This document shows positions 34,441 through 46,596 of a DNA stretch of 64,000 bases, piece by piece; position 1 is the stretch's first letter; every line of letters begins with the position of its first letter. The position numbers were made by a program, and so were the translations under genes. Source of the DNA: Paracyclopina nana (lineage: Eukaryota; Arthropoda; Copepoda; Cyclopoida; Cyclopettidae); the NCBI GenBank assembly GCA_019096065.1, contig JAGUCH010000010.1, positions 204,241-268,240 on the forward strand. Direction: 5' to 3'. A model generated the notes under the pieces. That model saw nothing but the letters and a program-made list of their open reading frames with translations, had not been told where the DNA came from and searched no databases.

Positions 34441-35589
34441 TCTCAAAAGAATAGTATTTATTTCGAATCTTTGTTATTCAAAGGATGATGAAAAATCGAT
34501 GCTAGTTTTCACATTATGAAAAAAAATCTTTTTAACTAGAAAATTATTAAATGTAGTGCTCGAAATTGAAAACAAGCATTTTCTACGAAAAATTGAATTT
34601 TTAAGCTTAAAAAATGCCCAGGAATGTCGGAATGATTCATGGAATTATTTTTAAAAAAGTTGAGCTCGAGGCCGGATTCGATCTGTGAGCTGAGTCGCGC
34701 TGCGCTTCCAGAAGAATCACGCGTGCGCGCTGTGAAAAGCCGTGTGACCCGACGATTTCGCGACTTTTCTCCATTGCTCAAAATCGCGCCCTTTTTCGCG
34801 GATTTTGCACTTTTTTGGAGCCACTTCCGAATTCCGGTTGAAATTGGCTCGTTTTCAAGCGCAAAATCACACTCAACTTTGGCTGAAAAGTTTCACTTTA
34901 AGGCTGATTTCGATTGCCGTTTTTGGCTTTTACTAGCCAAGTTTTGGCCATTTTTGAAAGGTGAACACTGGCCACACTTTCACGTCAACCGGCAGGCGTT
35001 CTTTTTCCGTGAAAAAGGTATATTGAAACCCTCGGATCTTTTTTTGTCAGTTGCCAACCAACTTTTTTTCTGCGTCAAAAATGAGTCACACCACGTGGAT
35101 TTTTGCGGGAAAATCCCAAAAGTCACCAACAAAAAGATCTAAAATGCCAGTTTCTTCATTTAAAATTCACTTGTTTCAATTTCATTCTAAGAATTGCTCA
35201 GTTTTTTGTTTGTTTATTTTTATTTTTATTTTTAAAAAGCTGCTAATCTTCTGTAAAGTTTTCTTTTTTAAAGTTTCATTTTCATGGTCTCGATTTTCCA
35301 TTAACTATTTAAGCTCAGTTTTGTGCTCATTTCAAAATTAGGCCTCAGTTTGAGTGGGGCTAGGTCTTACGATTAGGCTCAGCAAAAAGCTCAGTTTGCT
35401 CAGTAGTGGGGATTTATCAACTTTGCTCACATCAGAAAAACCCTCATGAAAAACTGCATTCAAGCTTCTTCAAATTATTACTGCGATGATCAGATGATTA
35501 TTTTGAAAACAAAAACTGAGCTTCTTTTACAACCTCTATTGTCAAATGACAATTTTTAAATGAAGGCTCAATTTCGGTAACTTCAATTC
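34441..35589. other. No gene supported
   Basis: A 167-codon open frame at 34639-35142 has no recognisable domain and a Phe-rich composition expected from T-rich DNA. A CpG-richer patch lies at 34670-34770. Confidence 0.4.
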
Positions 35590-36060
35590 CTTCATGTTTG
35601 TCGCAGTACTGTAAGGCTCAGTAGCATAAGGCTCAGTACTAGAAGGCTCAGTACCGGAAGGCTCAGTACTGGAAGGCTCAGTACAGGAAGTCTAAGTATT
35701 GGAAGATTCAGTGCTGGAAGGCTCACTATTGGACAGTTCAGTACAGAAAGGCTCAGTACAGGAAGTCTAAGTATTAGAAGGCTCAGCACTGGATGGTTCA
35801 GAACAGAAAGGCTCAGTGCTGGAAGGCTCACTATTGGACAGTTCAGTACAGAAAGGCTCAGTACTGGAAGGCTCACTATTGGACAGTTCAGTACAGGAAG
35901 GCTCAGCATTGGATGGTTCAGTACAGGAAGTCAAAGTATTGGAATGCTCAGTATCGGAAGGTTCAGTACTGGAAGGCTCAGCACTGGAAGGTTCAGTACA
36001 GGAAGTCAAAGTATTGGAATGCTCAGTATCGGAAGGTTCAGTACTGGAAGGCTAATTCCT
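35590..36060. repeat. 15 bp minisatellite, GGCTCAGTACTGGAA
   Basis: About 30 units with higher-order structure: 60-90 bp blocks (GTACAGGAAGTCAAAGTATTGGAATGC) recur. Because 15 is a multiple of 3, long periodic frames are open on both strands (Thr-Glu-Pro-Ser on minus); these are not taken as genes. Confidence 0.9.
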
Positions 36061-36089
36061 GGTAAGCTCAGTATACTTTAAGGCTAAGT

Positions 36090-36590
36090 AACGAAAGGCT
36101 CAGCCCTGAAAGACTCGGTTCTTGAAGTCTCAGTATTGAAAGGCTCAGAACTGGAAGGCTCTTTCATAGAAGGCTCATTCATGGAAGGCTCATTAATGAA
36201 AAGCTCAATAATGAAAAGCTCATTCATGGAAGGCTCATTCATGGAAGGCTCATTAATGAAAAGCTCATTAATGAAAGGCACATTAATGGAAGCTAGTGCA
36301 TTAGTGGAAGGCTCTTTAATGGAAGGCTCATTTATGGAAGGCTCATTTATGGAAGGCTCAGCCTTGAAAGACTCAGTTTTGAAGTCTCAGTTTTGAAAGG
36401 CTCAGCCCTGAAAGACTCAGTTTGTGAAGTCTCAGTTTTGAAAGGCTCTTTAGTGGAAGGCTCATTTATGGAAGGTTCTGACTTTGACTCATTTTTGCAG
36501 TTAGAAGGCTCATTTTTAGTGGAAGGTTCAGTTTTGGAAAGTTCCACTGGTTTTTTTTTCAAGGCTGAGTTCTTGAAGCTCCGTTAAAAG
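36090..36590. repeat. 15 bp minisatellite, GGCTCATTCATGGAA
   Basis: Directly follows and is related to the preceding array. GTACTG is replaced by TTCATG/TTAATG, with CAGTTTTGAAA units at the right. Gives Met-Glu-Gly-Ser-type spurious frames. Confidence 0.88.
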
Positions 36591-37410
36591 GACTCGGTCT
36601 TTTTTGCTCAGTCAGATAGGCTCAGTTTTTCGTAAAACTCCGCTTTTTTCATATATATTTACAAGGCTCAGCCAAAAAAGGCTCATTCATGGCTCGGTAA
36701 AGTGAATACTGTTATAGTAAGCTCATATGGCCTTTAAAAGTGGCGAGAAAGCCTTAAAGGCCAATGTAAGAATGAATGAAGGCCTTTCTTCCGCACACGA
36801 GACCAAATGGCTGTTTTTTCATAGTAGATTTTTCTATTATTTTAAAAAGTGAATAAAGCATTTTTACTTTGAATATTCATATAGAAAAAGACTTGAGTGA
36901 AAATATAATTAAAATATAATTTGAGCTTTTTTCAAATGATTCCAAAATGGAAAATTGTCAATTAAAGTAAGCTTAAAAATGTAATTTTAACCTGTTTCAC
37001 TTTATTTGTGTACTATTATGGCTGAAATCAGCGTTAAGGCCTCTCAAAGGCCGTGGAAAGGCTCCCAGTCGTCTGGAAGACTTAAAGGCCTCACCATGGG
37101 GAAAAGTGGCCTTTAAAACATTTTAAAAGCTGCACATTTCAATTATTTTAAAGAGAAGAATTGTATTGGGGATTTTTCAGTAGAAAATCCCATGTGCATA
37201 TGTGGTGGTGGGCTTTGAAGGCCGGAAAGTCGAGTGTGCACATGAGAGAGAAAGCTTCTCGTTGCTTCGACGAAGCTTCGTCGCAGTTAATGCCGAAATT
37301 GCTGAAGCACACGTGAATTCAGCCATTTGCTACTATAAAAAAGCTGCAATTTAAAAATCACAGAATTCAGCCTGATTTAACTTGGCCAAGTCGAAATTTT
37401 TAATTGAAAT
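36591..37410. other. Intergenic DNA, no gene seen
   Basis: Nothing is supported beyond scattered GGCTCA and AAGGCC words. Confidence 0.5.
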
Positions 37411-39010
37411 TGCAAAATACTGAGAGTGCTGAGAGTATCTAGTTAGAATGCTGAGAGTGCTGAGCTCATCTAGATGGAATGCTGAGAGAGCTGAAAGTCC
37501 AAAAACTATGAGTACTCAAGGTACAAAAATAACTGAGAGTGCCAAAAAACCAACAGTACTGAAAATCCAAAAACTGAGAGTACTGAGAGCACCAAAATGT
37601 ACTGAGAGTACCATGAGTACCAGATAACTAACAGCACTGAAAGTTACATAAAACTGAGAGTACTGAGAGCACCAAGAGTACCATGAGTACCAAGATTGCT
37701 GAGAGTACCAAAAACTGAGAGCACTGGAAGTAGTACAAAAATAACTAAGAGTACTGACTACACCAAAAAACTGAGTGACTGCTGAAGGTTAACTGAGAGC
37801 ACCAAGAGAACTGAGAGTACTGAAAGTCCCAAAAACTGAGAGAGTACTGAAGGTAAAAAACTGAGAGTACTGAAGTCCAAAAACTGAGAGCACCGAAAGT
37901 CCCAAAAACTGAGAGTACTGAAAGTCCAAAAACTGAGCGAGTACTGAAGGTAAAAAACTGAGAGTACTGAGAGCACCAAGAGCACTGAGAGAATCATGGT
38001 ACTGAGAGCACTGAAAGTCCAAAACTGAGAGAGTACTGAAGGTAAAAAAACTGAGAATACTGACAGTATCTTGTGTACCAAGATTGCTGAGAGCACTGAA
38101 AGTCCATTAAACTGAGACCATTGAGGATACCAAGTCTAGTTAATTGAAATTAAGCATATTACTTGATTAGCTTCTAATTCCACTGAGATAGCAAAAACTG
38201 AGAGCACATATCCTGAGAGTACCTAGAGACCTGACATGCTGAGAGTACCAAAAGTGCACAGAGTACCAAAAACAGAGACTACTGAAAGTCCAAAAACTGA
38301 GAATACCAAAAAACATTGAAATTACAAATAACTGAGTGCTGAGAGCACAAAAAGCTGAAAGTAACAAAACTACTGAGATCAAACACCTAAGATACATAAA
38401 ACTGAGAGTGCTGAGATGTCATAATAAACTGAGAGTGCGTAGATGTCAAAATAAACTGAGAGCACCAAGAGAACTGAGAGTGCAGTGCTGAGAACACCAA
38501 AAAACTGAGAGTACTGAAAGTCCAAAAAACTGAGAGTACCGAAAGTCCAAAAAACTGAGCGAGTACTGAAGGTAAAAAACTGAGAGTACTGAGAGCACTG
38601 AAAGTGCAAAAAACTGAGAGTACCAAAAAACACTGAAAATACAAATAACTGAGTGCTGAGAGCACAAAAAGCTGAAAGTAACAAAACTACTGAGATAAAA
38701 CACCCAAGATACCTAAAACTGAGAGTGCTGAGCGTACAAAAACTGAGAGTGCTGAGATGTCAAAATAAACTGAGAGCACCATGAGAACTGAGAGTGCAGT
38801 GCTGAGAACACCAAAAAACTGAGAGTACTGAAAGTCCAAAAAACTGAGAGAGTACTGAAGGTAAAAAACTGAGAGTGCTGAGCGTACAAAAACTGAGAGT
38901 GCTGAGATGTCAAAATAAACTGATATCGCAAGAGTACTGAGAGCACCATGAGTGCTGAGAAGGCCCAATTTTTTCCCAATTGGTTCAGTTATTGTATTGA
39001 GTACCAAACG
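37411..39010. repeat. Complex repeat of ACTGAGAGTACTGAAAGTCC words
   Basis: Units of 15-25 bp built on CTGAGAG(T/C)(A/G)C joined by CCAAAA. Two ~230 bp segments (about 38400-38720 and 38720-38940) are near copies of each other, so duplication acted at two scales. Confidence 0.88.
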
Positions 39011-39440
39011 TGCTGAGACAACTATCTATGATGACCAGAATTGTTTATGGTACTGATCACTAATTTATTAGTTCCCACTGAATGCCAAAAGAACTTTGAG
39101 AGCTGAAAATTACAAAGTTTGCCAAAAGAGTGCCAAAATCTCAGGAGATTTCTTTAACTGAGATTTTTGTCCCTAGTTTTTTTTTTCCGCAATTGATTCC
39201 ATTTTGGAATTTTTTGAGGTCACGATTTTCAAAGTGTCATTAAAAATGGCTTTTTTCCAGACAAAGAGAATTGCTGCAGGTGATTAGGCCTTCTTCTCTC
39301 TCTCTTTTATCAAATAGATGAGCGCGCGCGCGCGCGCACAGGTAAAAAAATTGCTCATGTGAGTTAAAAACACAGTGGCCGATTGCAAAGTTGCCAACCT
39401 TCAGATAAATGACAAAAAAACTTAAACATTACGTTCGTAG
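39011..39440. other. Spacer with an alternating CG tract
   Basis: An uninterrupted GCGC tract lies at 39321-39337. No gene. Confidence 0.6.
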
Positions 39441-40210
39441 AAAGTCATTGCGCTCACGTTTAGCATCATTGCGCTCATCTTCAGAGCACTGCGCTCTTCT
39501 TACTGCCTAAAACTTAAAAGCGCCGCGCTCTTCAATAACGCACTGTGCTCATGATGAGCGCAGTGCACAAAAGCGAGCCGCACTCGATCTTTATGCACTG
39601 CGCTCTTAAAAAACGCACTGCGCTCTAAATGTCGCACTACGCTCGTAAAGGACGCTCCTCCGCTCTTTAAAAAGTGCTCTTCGCTCTTTTAAAAGTAACT
39701 CATTGCGTTCTTAAAAAATGCTCTTTGCTCTTTAAAAAGTAACTCATTGCGCTCTTAAAAAAACGCACCGCGCTTTTAATAATCACATTGCTCTCTTAAA
39801 AAACGCACTGCGCTCTTAATAATCACATTGCTTTCTTTAAAAACGCACTGCGCTCTTTAAAAAATGCTTTTTGCTCTTTAAAAAGTAACTCATTGCGCTC
39901 TTAAAAAAACGCACTGCGCTCTTAATAATCACATTGCTCTCTTTAAAAAACGCACTGCGCTCTTAATAATCACATTGCTCTCTTTGAAGAACGCACTACG
40001 CTCTCTAAAGACGCACTGCGCTCTTTAAAAAATGCTCTTTGCTCTTTAAAATTAATTCATTGCGCTCTTAATAATCACATTGCTATCTTTAAAAAACGCA
40101 CTGCGCTCTCAAAAAAAGGCAAACTGCGCTCTTTAAAAAGTGCACTTCGCTCCTTTGAAATTAACTCATTGCGCTCTTAAAAAATGCGCTGCGCTCTTAA
40201 GTATCCTCAT
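39441..40210. repeat. ~20 bp minisatellite, AAAAAACGCACTGCGCTCTT
   Basis: Units of GCACTGCGCTCTT with AATCACATTGCTCTC and AAAAGTAACTCATTGCGCTC variants in a loose higher-order pattern of about 90 bp. Confidence 0.85.
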
Positions 40211-41499
40211 TTTGGTCAATCACTGCGCTCTTTTGTCGTTGCACATTTCATTGTTACCGCGACCAGTGTGCATATAGGTGATATTTTGTGCTGCGGTTCA
40301 TCGTGCACTTTTCGCCAGACATCAGCGAAGCTCTTGCTTGGCTGGGCCTATTATTCAAAGGTCCCGCAAAAATGAGACATTTAATTGATGATGGCTCTTG
40401 AAAAAAGATCGCCAAATTGAATACATCTCTCTTTTTTCAAGTTTTAAAAAATCTCAAGCTAGATAAAGTGAATTTTTTTGGCCAGCATTTTTGGGACTCA
40501 GACAGCGACGAAAAAAATGAGACAAGCAGCAGGCCTACTTTTAAAAAAGACGCTATGAACACACACTGGGGTAAACATGCAAAAAAATTGCATTGATTGT
40601 ATCAAGATCTAATTTGATCAATGTTTTAAAGTTGAAAGATCTAATGATCTAATCTTAGTTAATGCCTTTTTTTATCGTGCTTTGATCTCTTTTCATCCTG
40701 TTTTGATCTTTGTTGATCAAGTTTATAACTATTTGATCAAGTTAGAGTTGTGATCTAATTGGAGCAATTTCCAGATCTTTTTCAATAATTTTCGAATAAA
40801 GATCTAGCTTGATCCATTTTCAAGATCTAAATGTGAACCGAATCAAGTTTCAATTGTAGTTAAGACCTAACTTCGTAATGATCTGAAATGTTGCGCATTA
40901 TTTCTTCATGGGGTTTTTTGGGCGGGTAGTGCCCCGCTGTGCATTACCGTACACAGAACAGCGCGTTGCATACAGCAGCAAATTCGATTTTTGGCCTCTC
41001 AAAATAAAAATGATGATGCACTCATGAAATTCCCACTTTTTATTACAATCCTAAAAAGTTGATTTATGGATTATTGCACTAATTTTTGACTAAATTAAAC
41101 TCTTTCTCAATTAAGATCCAAGAAATTCAAAAATATCAAAAATATTAAAATTCTTCTTTAATTTTCGCTCAATTAAGGCCATGTTATAAATGACTAATAT
41201 TTTTTGGGTCAGCAGCTGGAAGAAAAGGGAAAAGTGCATGTAGTATATACTATAGTCAATGCAAGTTTCTTTGTGTACGAGATTTTACCTCTCACGGCCA
41301 CAAAAATAGGGCAGAACGCGTGAAAACGCAGTCAGTCATCTCTTGATGCACTCTGTTGTCAAGCGGGAAATGATCCTATGGAAAGCTGAGTTATTCCCAC
41401 TAGTTTTGGGCCTTTAATCACTTACTTTGGATTTTTATTACTTGTTTTTATCTGTGTTCACCAAGATTTCAATGGTTTTTTTAGCTTTTTTTAAAGGCT
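40211..41499. other. Intergenic DNA with GATCTAA-rich stretch at 40600-40880
   Basis: Many GATCTAA/TTGATC words occur without a fixed period. No gene is recognised. Confidence 0.5.
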
Positions 41500-41875
41500 T
41501 TTCCAAGTTATCATGTTTTTCATAGTTATCGTGATTATCAAAGTTTTCATAATTTTCAAACTTTTCAAGCATTTGGAACTTTTCATACTTTTTAAAGTTT
41601 TCATAGTATTTTTCAAAGTTTTTATGCTTTTCAAAGTTTTATGGCATTTTTCAAAGTTTTATGGCATTTTTCAAAGTGCTCATGCCTTTCAAAGTGTTCA
41701 TAGTATATCTCAAACTTTTCATGTATTTCAAAGTTTTTCTGCGATTCAAAGTTTTCTTTTTTTTTTGAAGTTTTCATATATTTCAGTTTTTCATTTTTGA
41801 AAGTTTTTAAACTATATTTCAATGTTTTCATAGTACGTATATATTTAAAAGTTTTTCATATTTCAGAGTTTTTAA
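41500..41875. repeat. ~16 bp repeat, TTTTCAAAGTTTTCAT
   Basis: About 20 loose units with CATAGT, CATGC and ATGGCA spacers. Confidence 0.8.
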
Positions 41876-43090
41876 CTAGTCTGATCAAAGAAAGAGATTT
41901 TTCTCGACTCTTTTTCGGCTGGTTCTGGCTTTCTCTCTTGTATGATTTATGTGCGCTAGCGTAAAAGTTGATCGACTGCGGGTTTCATTGGGCCCGCTGC
42001 TTATATGCTGCTGATGACGATGCAGCCAGTGAAAAATGCACTTTTATTTTTTCATCATCATGGCATTACATTTAGTAGTACGTATTTTAAGAAAACTACA
42101 AAATTATTTACGTATTCCAAAAGCTAAGAATTTTGATTTTAACGATTTTTATCTGGTGTTTTCACTTTTCTCCATCTTTGATGTTTTGATGTGGACCAAG
42201 TTTTTTCTGCCATTTTGGCTTAAACTTGATTTAGAGTATTGCCACCAAATCAGTGAAACTTTAAGCAATTGAAATTAATTGGACTTTCCAGCCTTATTTT
42301 TGCCATGACAACCAATTATGTAAAAAATTACTTTTTTCCAAATCAGAAAGTTTGCAAAGCTTCAAATAATTAAATAAATGGCTTTTAATGGAAGAATGGC
42401 ACTCTAATGATGATTAATAAGCTCCTCATTGTTAATATACAGGGGGAACCAGACAGAAATCAAAGGTGATTTTTTTTCACTGTGTGTGTGTGTCAAGGCC
42501 ATTAAATGTCTAGACAATTTCACTCCCTTATAGTTATAAAAGGAGCTGCTGCTCTTGATTGAAAATACTTTTCCCACTTTTTAGTAAAACTAATTTGTTA
42601 CCATTTCATCAAAGTTGGTTTTTTTTTTCCTTTAAATTAAAATGGTGCTCATTTTGGCAACTGACATCTGGAGAGGTTGCGATACTTAAATGGATCAAGT
42701 TCCGCAGGAAAAATTATATCATCAACTTTTCAACCACAAACTGTTTTAAAGGCTCCAGACATTCAAGACGTCACTTGTAGCTAGCTATTTTGAAACATAG
42801 CAGATTCGTTGGAAGCAATTTGAGGATCTTTGGGAAGAAGCAGAAACGGCTGCAATTTTGGCACAAACAATTTAAAAATGCCGCTACATCGCTCATCGCG
42901 AAAAAGTCGCGAAATCGACGTAGAATCTTTGTCTATGTGTCCATAAGCTAAAAACAGACCATCGTAGCTCCTCATTCCGCAAATATCCAAGCCCAATTTT
43001 TATTCACTCAAATGGTGTCATTGAAAGGCAAGTAAAGGCAAAGAGGTTTCACTAATATACCTAAATTGTAGATCAAATTGGGCTCACGTG
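41876..43090. other. Intergenic DNA, no gene seen
   Basis: Small open frames only. A short GT tract lies near 42482. Confidence 0.5.
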
Positions 43091-43920
43091 GGTACCCACT
43101 GGAACCACGTTGGGCGCCATGAAAGGAAGGGGACAGAGTGTTACCAAGTTTCTGGACAGCTTGACTAGGTGTAACCTTAGTCTTGGACCAAGAACTTCAA
43201 TTTCTGGCAAAAATGCCCAAGAGTTCAGATTAACCCTCCCTTGTAGACAAAATCGGGCTCACATAGGTACTCACTGGAACCACGTTGGGCGCCATGAAAG
43301 GAAGGATCGATGCTTAGTTGTTGGACAGCTTGACTAGATATAACCTTAGTCTTGGACCAAGAAATCTAGTATCTGCCAAAGAAGCAAAAAATAGTTCAGA
43401 TTACCCCTCCACTATAGACCAAATTGGACTTAGGTGGGTGCTTTAAGGAATATGTCGGGCGCCATGAAAGGAAGGGGACAGAGTTGGACAACTTGACTAG
43501 GCATGACCTAAGTCTTGAACCAAGAATTTCAATTTCTGGCAAAAATGCCCAAGAGTTCAGATTATCCCTCCCTTGTAGACAAAATCGGGCTCACAAGGGT
43601 ACTCACTGGAATATGTTGGGCGCCACGAAAGGAAGGATCGATGCTTAGTTGTTGGACAGCTTAACTAGATATAACCTTAGTCTTGGACCAAGAACTCTAA
43701 TATATGCCAAAGAAGCAAAAAATAGTTCAGATTACCCCTCCACTATAGACCAAATTGGACTTAGGTGGGTGCTTTCAGGAATATGTCGGGCGCCATGAAA
43801 GGAAGGGGACAGAGTTGGACAGCTTGACTAGGCATGACCTAAGTCTTGGACCAAGATCTTAAATTTCTGGCAAAAATGCTAAGAGCTCAGATTATCCCCC
43901 CCTTGTAGACAAAATCGGAG
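43091..43920. repeat. ~170 bp satellite, five copies in alternating A-B order
   Basis: GGGCGCCATGAAAGGAAGG recurs near 43115, 43288, 43459, 43618 and 43790. Copies alternate between GGACAGAGT (A) and ATCGATGCTTAGTTG (B) after that word, so the real unit is a dimer of about 340 bp. Confidence 0.88.
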
Positions 43921-43977
43921 GAAAAAATTATGTTCTGGTTATCATGATTGCCATGCTGTATAGTTGTTGTACTGGCA

Positions 43978-44118
43978 TGGAAAAAGCAGCGAAAATTGGA
44001 AAAAGCCAGCCCAAAAGTGAAGTATAGTACCTCATTTTTATTGATTGTCCTCAAAAACTTGCAAATATCTGTACATCACTTTTGGGCTGGCTTTTTCCAA
44101 TTTTCGTTGCTTTTTCCA
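43978..44118. mobile_element. Small hairpin (MITE-like) with 43 bp arms
   Basis: TGGAAAAAGCAGCGAAAATT at 43978 and its inverted match ending at 44118 differ at only one or two positions and enclose a 55 bp loop. Confidence 0.75.
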
Positions 44119-44400
44119 CACTAATTTGGACACTTGTGAAAGCCTTCAAGTCTTTTTGAAAATTCGCTAAAAAGGGCATTATTGTGAAGGCTTTGGGTAC
44201 CACATTACCAAATACATATTTAGGGCATGTTTGAATATGAGTTTCCAAGGCAGCCATGATTACAAGCATTTGATCGAGCAATGAAATGAGGAATTTTCTC
44301 ACACGGTCCAATTTGCCAGAAATCAATAGCAATTTAAGGCTGTTTTTCCCTGATAGGAAAGCTTGCCTGCCAAAAAAAGTTGACCTTTTTCAGTGGCATC

Positions 44401-46596
44401 ATGAACACGATGAAAGCCGCAGTAGCAATCTACTTTAGCCTTGTTTTCAGCGCTGCTGCTCAACTTTCTTTTCAAGTTGAGAAATTTGTCAGGGCTCCAA
44501 TAGCAAAGTCAAATTATGTTCCCTTTATCACGGCCACAAGGGATAACATTCACTCTGGAATTGAGTGCTGCTTAATGTGCAAGGCTCAATCTGGTTGCGA
44601 TGGCTGTAAGTTTTCGCTATCCTCAAAGACTTGCTATTTGGTGGACTTTAGTGGGGTTTCCAATGGTGACATCTCTGCTGCTGATGGATTGGACAACAGT
44701 GGCTTGCTCATTACAGGTCAGTGGACAGAATGGTCAAGTTGGTCCACTTGTGATGAGGCAACGCTCACCAACACAAGGAACCGAACTTGCATGGCCCCAT
44801 TCATTGGTGACTTGCATTGCTCCAATGGTGGAGAAACTTCAAGCACTGAGACCAGAACCTGTGGTGAGAGCCTTCATCCCAATTGCAGTTGCTATCATAC
44901 CTTGTCAATTCTGTATGTTATATGAGTCCTACTACAGTTGACGACGCTGACCAACTGAGACACTTTCGTGATCATAAACAACTGTCTACTAGGGCCAACT
45001 GGCTTGACGGACCTGGACGACAACCCACTAGTTTGTCCTGATGCTTGCAAACCATGACCAACAGGCACAACGATTCTGGCCCATGACCAACTCATCAACG
45101 AGTCAATTCTAGCTGACTGAATTAGCTTTGCGCCGACTCCAAGCTGTCAGCAACCTTCGTGAGTCCTTCAAGGGCCTCAATGGTTACCAATGTCATCTAG
45201 TGATGCACATTAAATATGGGATTCCTACATCTCGGATGATTTAGGTTTAACAGGTTGCGATACTAATTCAGTTGGCTAGAATTGACTCATCGATGAGTTG
45301 GTCATGGGCCAGAATCGTTGTGCCTGTTGGTCATGGTTTGCAAGCATCAGGACAAACTAGTGGGCTGTCGTCCAGGTCCGTCAAGCCAGTTGATCCTGGT
45401 GAACAGTTGGTCATGTTCCCGATATGTCTAGTACAGTGTATTTCATAGTGGGTCCATCTCATTCAAATAGTCTTTCAGTGCTTCATTTGCTGGTTGTGCA
45501 CTTCGATGGATTCGTTGAAGACTTTTCGCTGGACCCAATCCAGTCTCCGGCAGTGACCACCTACCCCGCAACTTTCCCTAACATAGGCCCTTACAGTGGC
45601 TTCTTGATGACAAGTGATCGTCAGTTGTACATGCTTGAAACTCAAGGTCAAACTCGGATCTACAAGTGGGGCTTTGACAGCCAGTTGCCAGCACTACAGA
45701 GTGGTGCAATGCCAGTTCATGGGGAATATCCAGCAGTTACATCAACAAGCCAAGCAATTTACTTGTTTGGAGGAACACCAAGTACAATTAAATGCCACAT
45801 TTTAGTGACCACAACTTTTGAGGTTGGACACCTTTTTTTGGCATAGTCCAGAATTGTGTCCAAGCTGAAGCAAGCTAGATGTGATTTCAATTTTGCCATT
45901 GCAGGTATGAATCTGACTGATGAATATGTGGTGGGTAGTAGTGGGCCTACTTCAATCACGGGTGGAATTCCTACTAGGCTTAGTTGTGCTGCAGCTGTTC
46001 CAGGTGATGATGCAGTCATCTATATCTCTGGTGGGGACAAGTGGACGGGTGGAAGAACTAACTTGGTTTGGACCTTCAACACAATCACCAGGGCCTTTGC
46101 TGAGCGGACTTTTATTCCTACTGCGAGCAATACTAGCATCGCTACCCACAGTTGTGCTGGTGTCATTGCTTCAAATGGCCAAAAGGTAATAGTATTTGTC
46201 AAACCTAAAATGTTAAAATGTGTCCAGCCTAAAACTGCATTGCTGAAAGTCACAAAATTAAATTTGTCTTCACCTTATACCTATTTACTGTAGGCCTATG
46301 TGGTGCTTGGAGGCCAGTTAGGTGATATCATTCGGACAGATAGAACTGCTGATGTGTACATGTACTACATTGATCTCAACCAATGGACCAGACTGGCATC
46401 CTTGCCACAACCATGCCACCATTCCACATCCATTTACCATGGAGGTTACATTTATTTATCCGGAGATAACTTTTACCTTGAGCCATATGCAGTGGTGAGG
46501 ATCAAACCAGACCCTGCTCTGACCACGTGGGAAACACTGGGATACCTCACTAAAGGCACTCCATTGCAGCCCATTCTCCAACCTTACTATCCTTAG
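44401..46596 (+). CDS. Secreted PAN/apple + thrombospondin-1 + kelch-like protein
   Basis: Exons 44401-44863, 45479-45781, 45905-46185 and 46294-46596 close in phase to 449 residues plus stop. MNTMKAAVAIYFSLVFSAAA is a signal peptide (a second ATG at 44410 is possible). Residues about 30-105 form a PAN-like domain (CCLMCKAQSGCDGCKF, CYLVDF). GQWTEWSSWSTC starts a TSP1 repeat with the WxxWxxW motif and ends at CNGGETSSTETRTCG-type sequence. From exon 2 the protein reads as kelch/galactose-oxidase-like blades: AIYLFGG, AVIYISGGDKWTGG, AYVVLGGQLGD, VYMYYIDLNQWTRLASLP, YIYLSGDN. The intron-1 donor GTGAGA is followed by a foldback element. The exon 2 donor (CCAA/GTACAA) is inferred from phase. Likely an extracellular adhesive or binding protein. 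Confidence 0.83.
44978..45410. mobile_element. Foldback element in intron 1 of the PAN-TSP1-kelch gene
   Basis: A left arm of about 140 bp (from CAACTGTCTACTAGGGCC to CTAGCTGACTGAATT) is matched in reverse complement from 45264 to about 45410 (GGTCATGGGCCAGAATCG, GACAAACTAGTGGGC). The spacer of 140 bp has no coding capacity. Confidence 0.75.

Noticed and set aside
34639-35142. 167-codon plus-strand frame
   Set aside because: No recognisable domain, Phe-rich from T-rich DNA, no splice context; length alone is not enough.
35592-36587. Periodic frames on both strands (Thr-Glu-Pro-Ser and Met-Glu-Gly-Ser types)
   Set aside because: 15 bp repeats are divisible by three and give long periodic frames by chance; open on both strands.
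37758-39007. Phe/Leu/Ser-rich minus-strand frames suggesting membrane proteins
   Set aside because: Translation of CTGAGAG repeats in overlapping frames.
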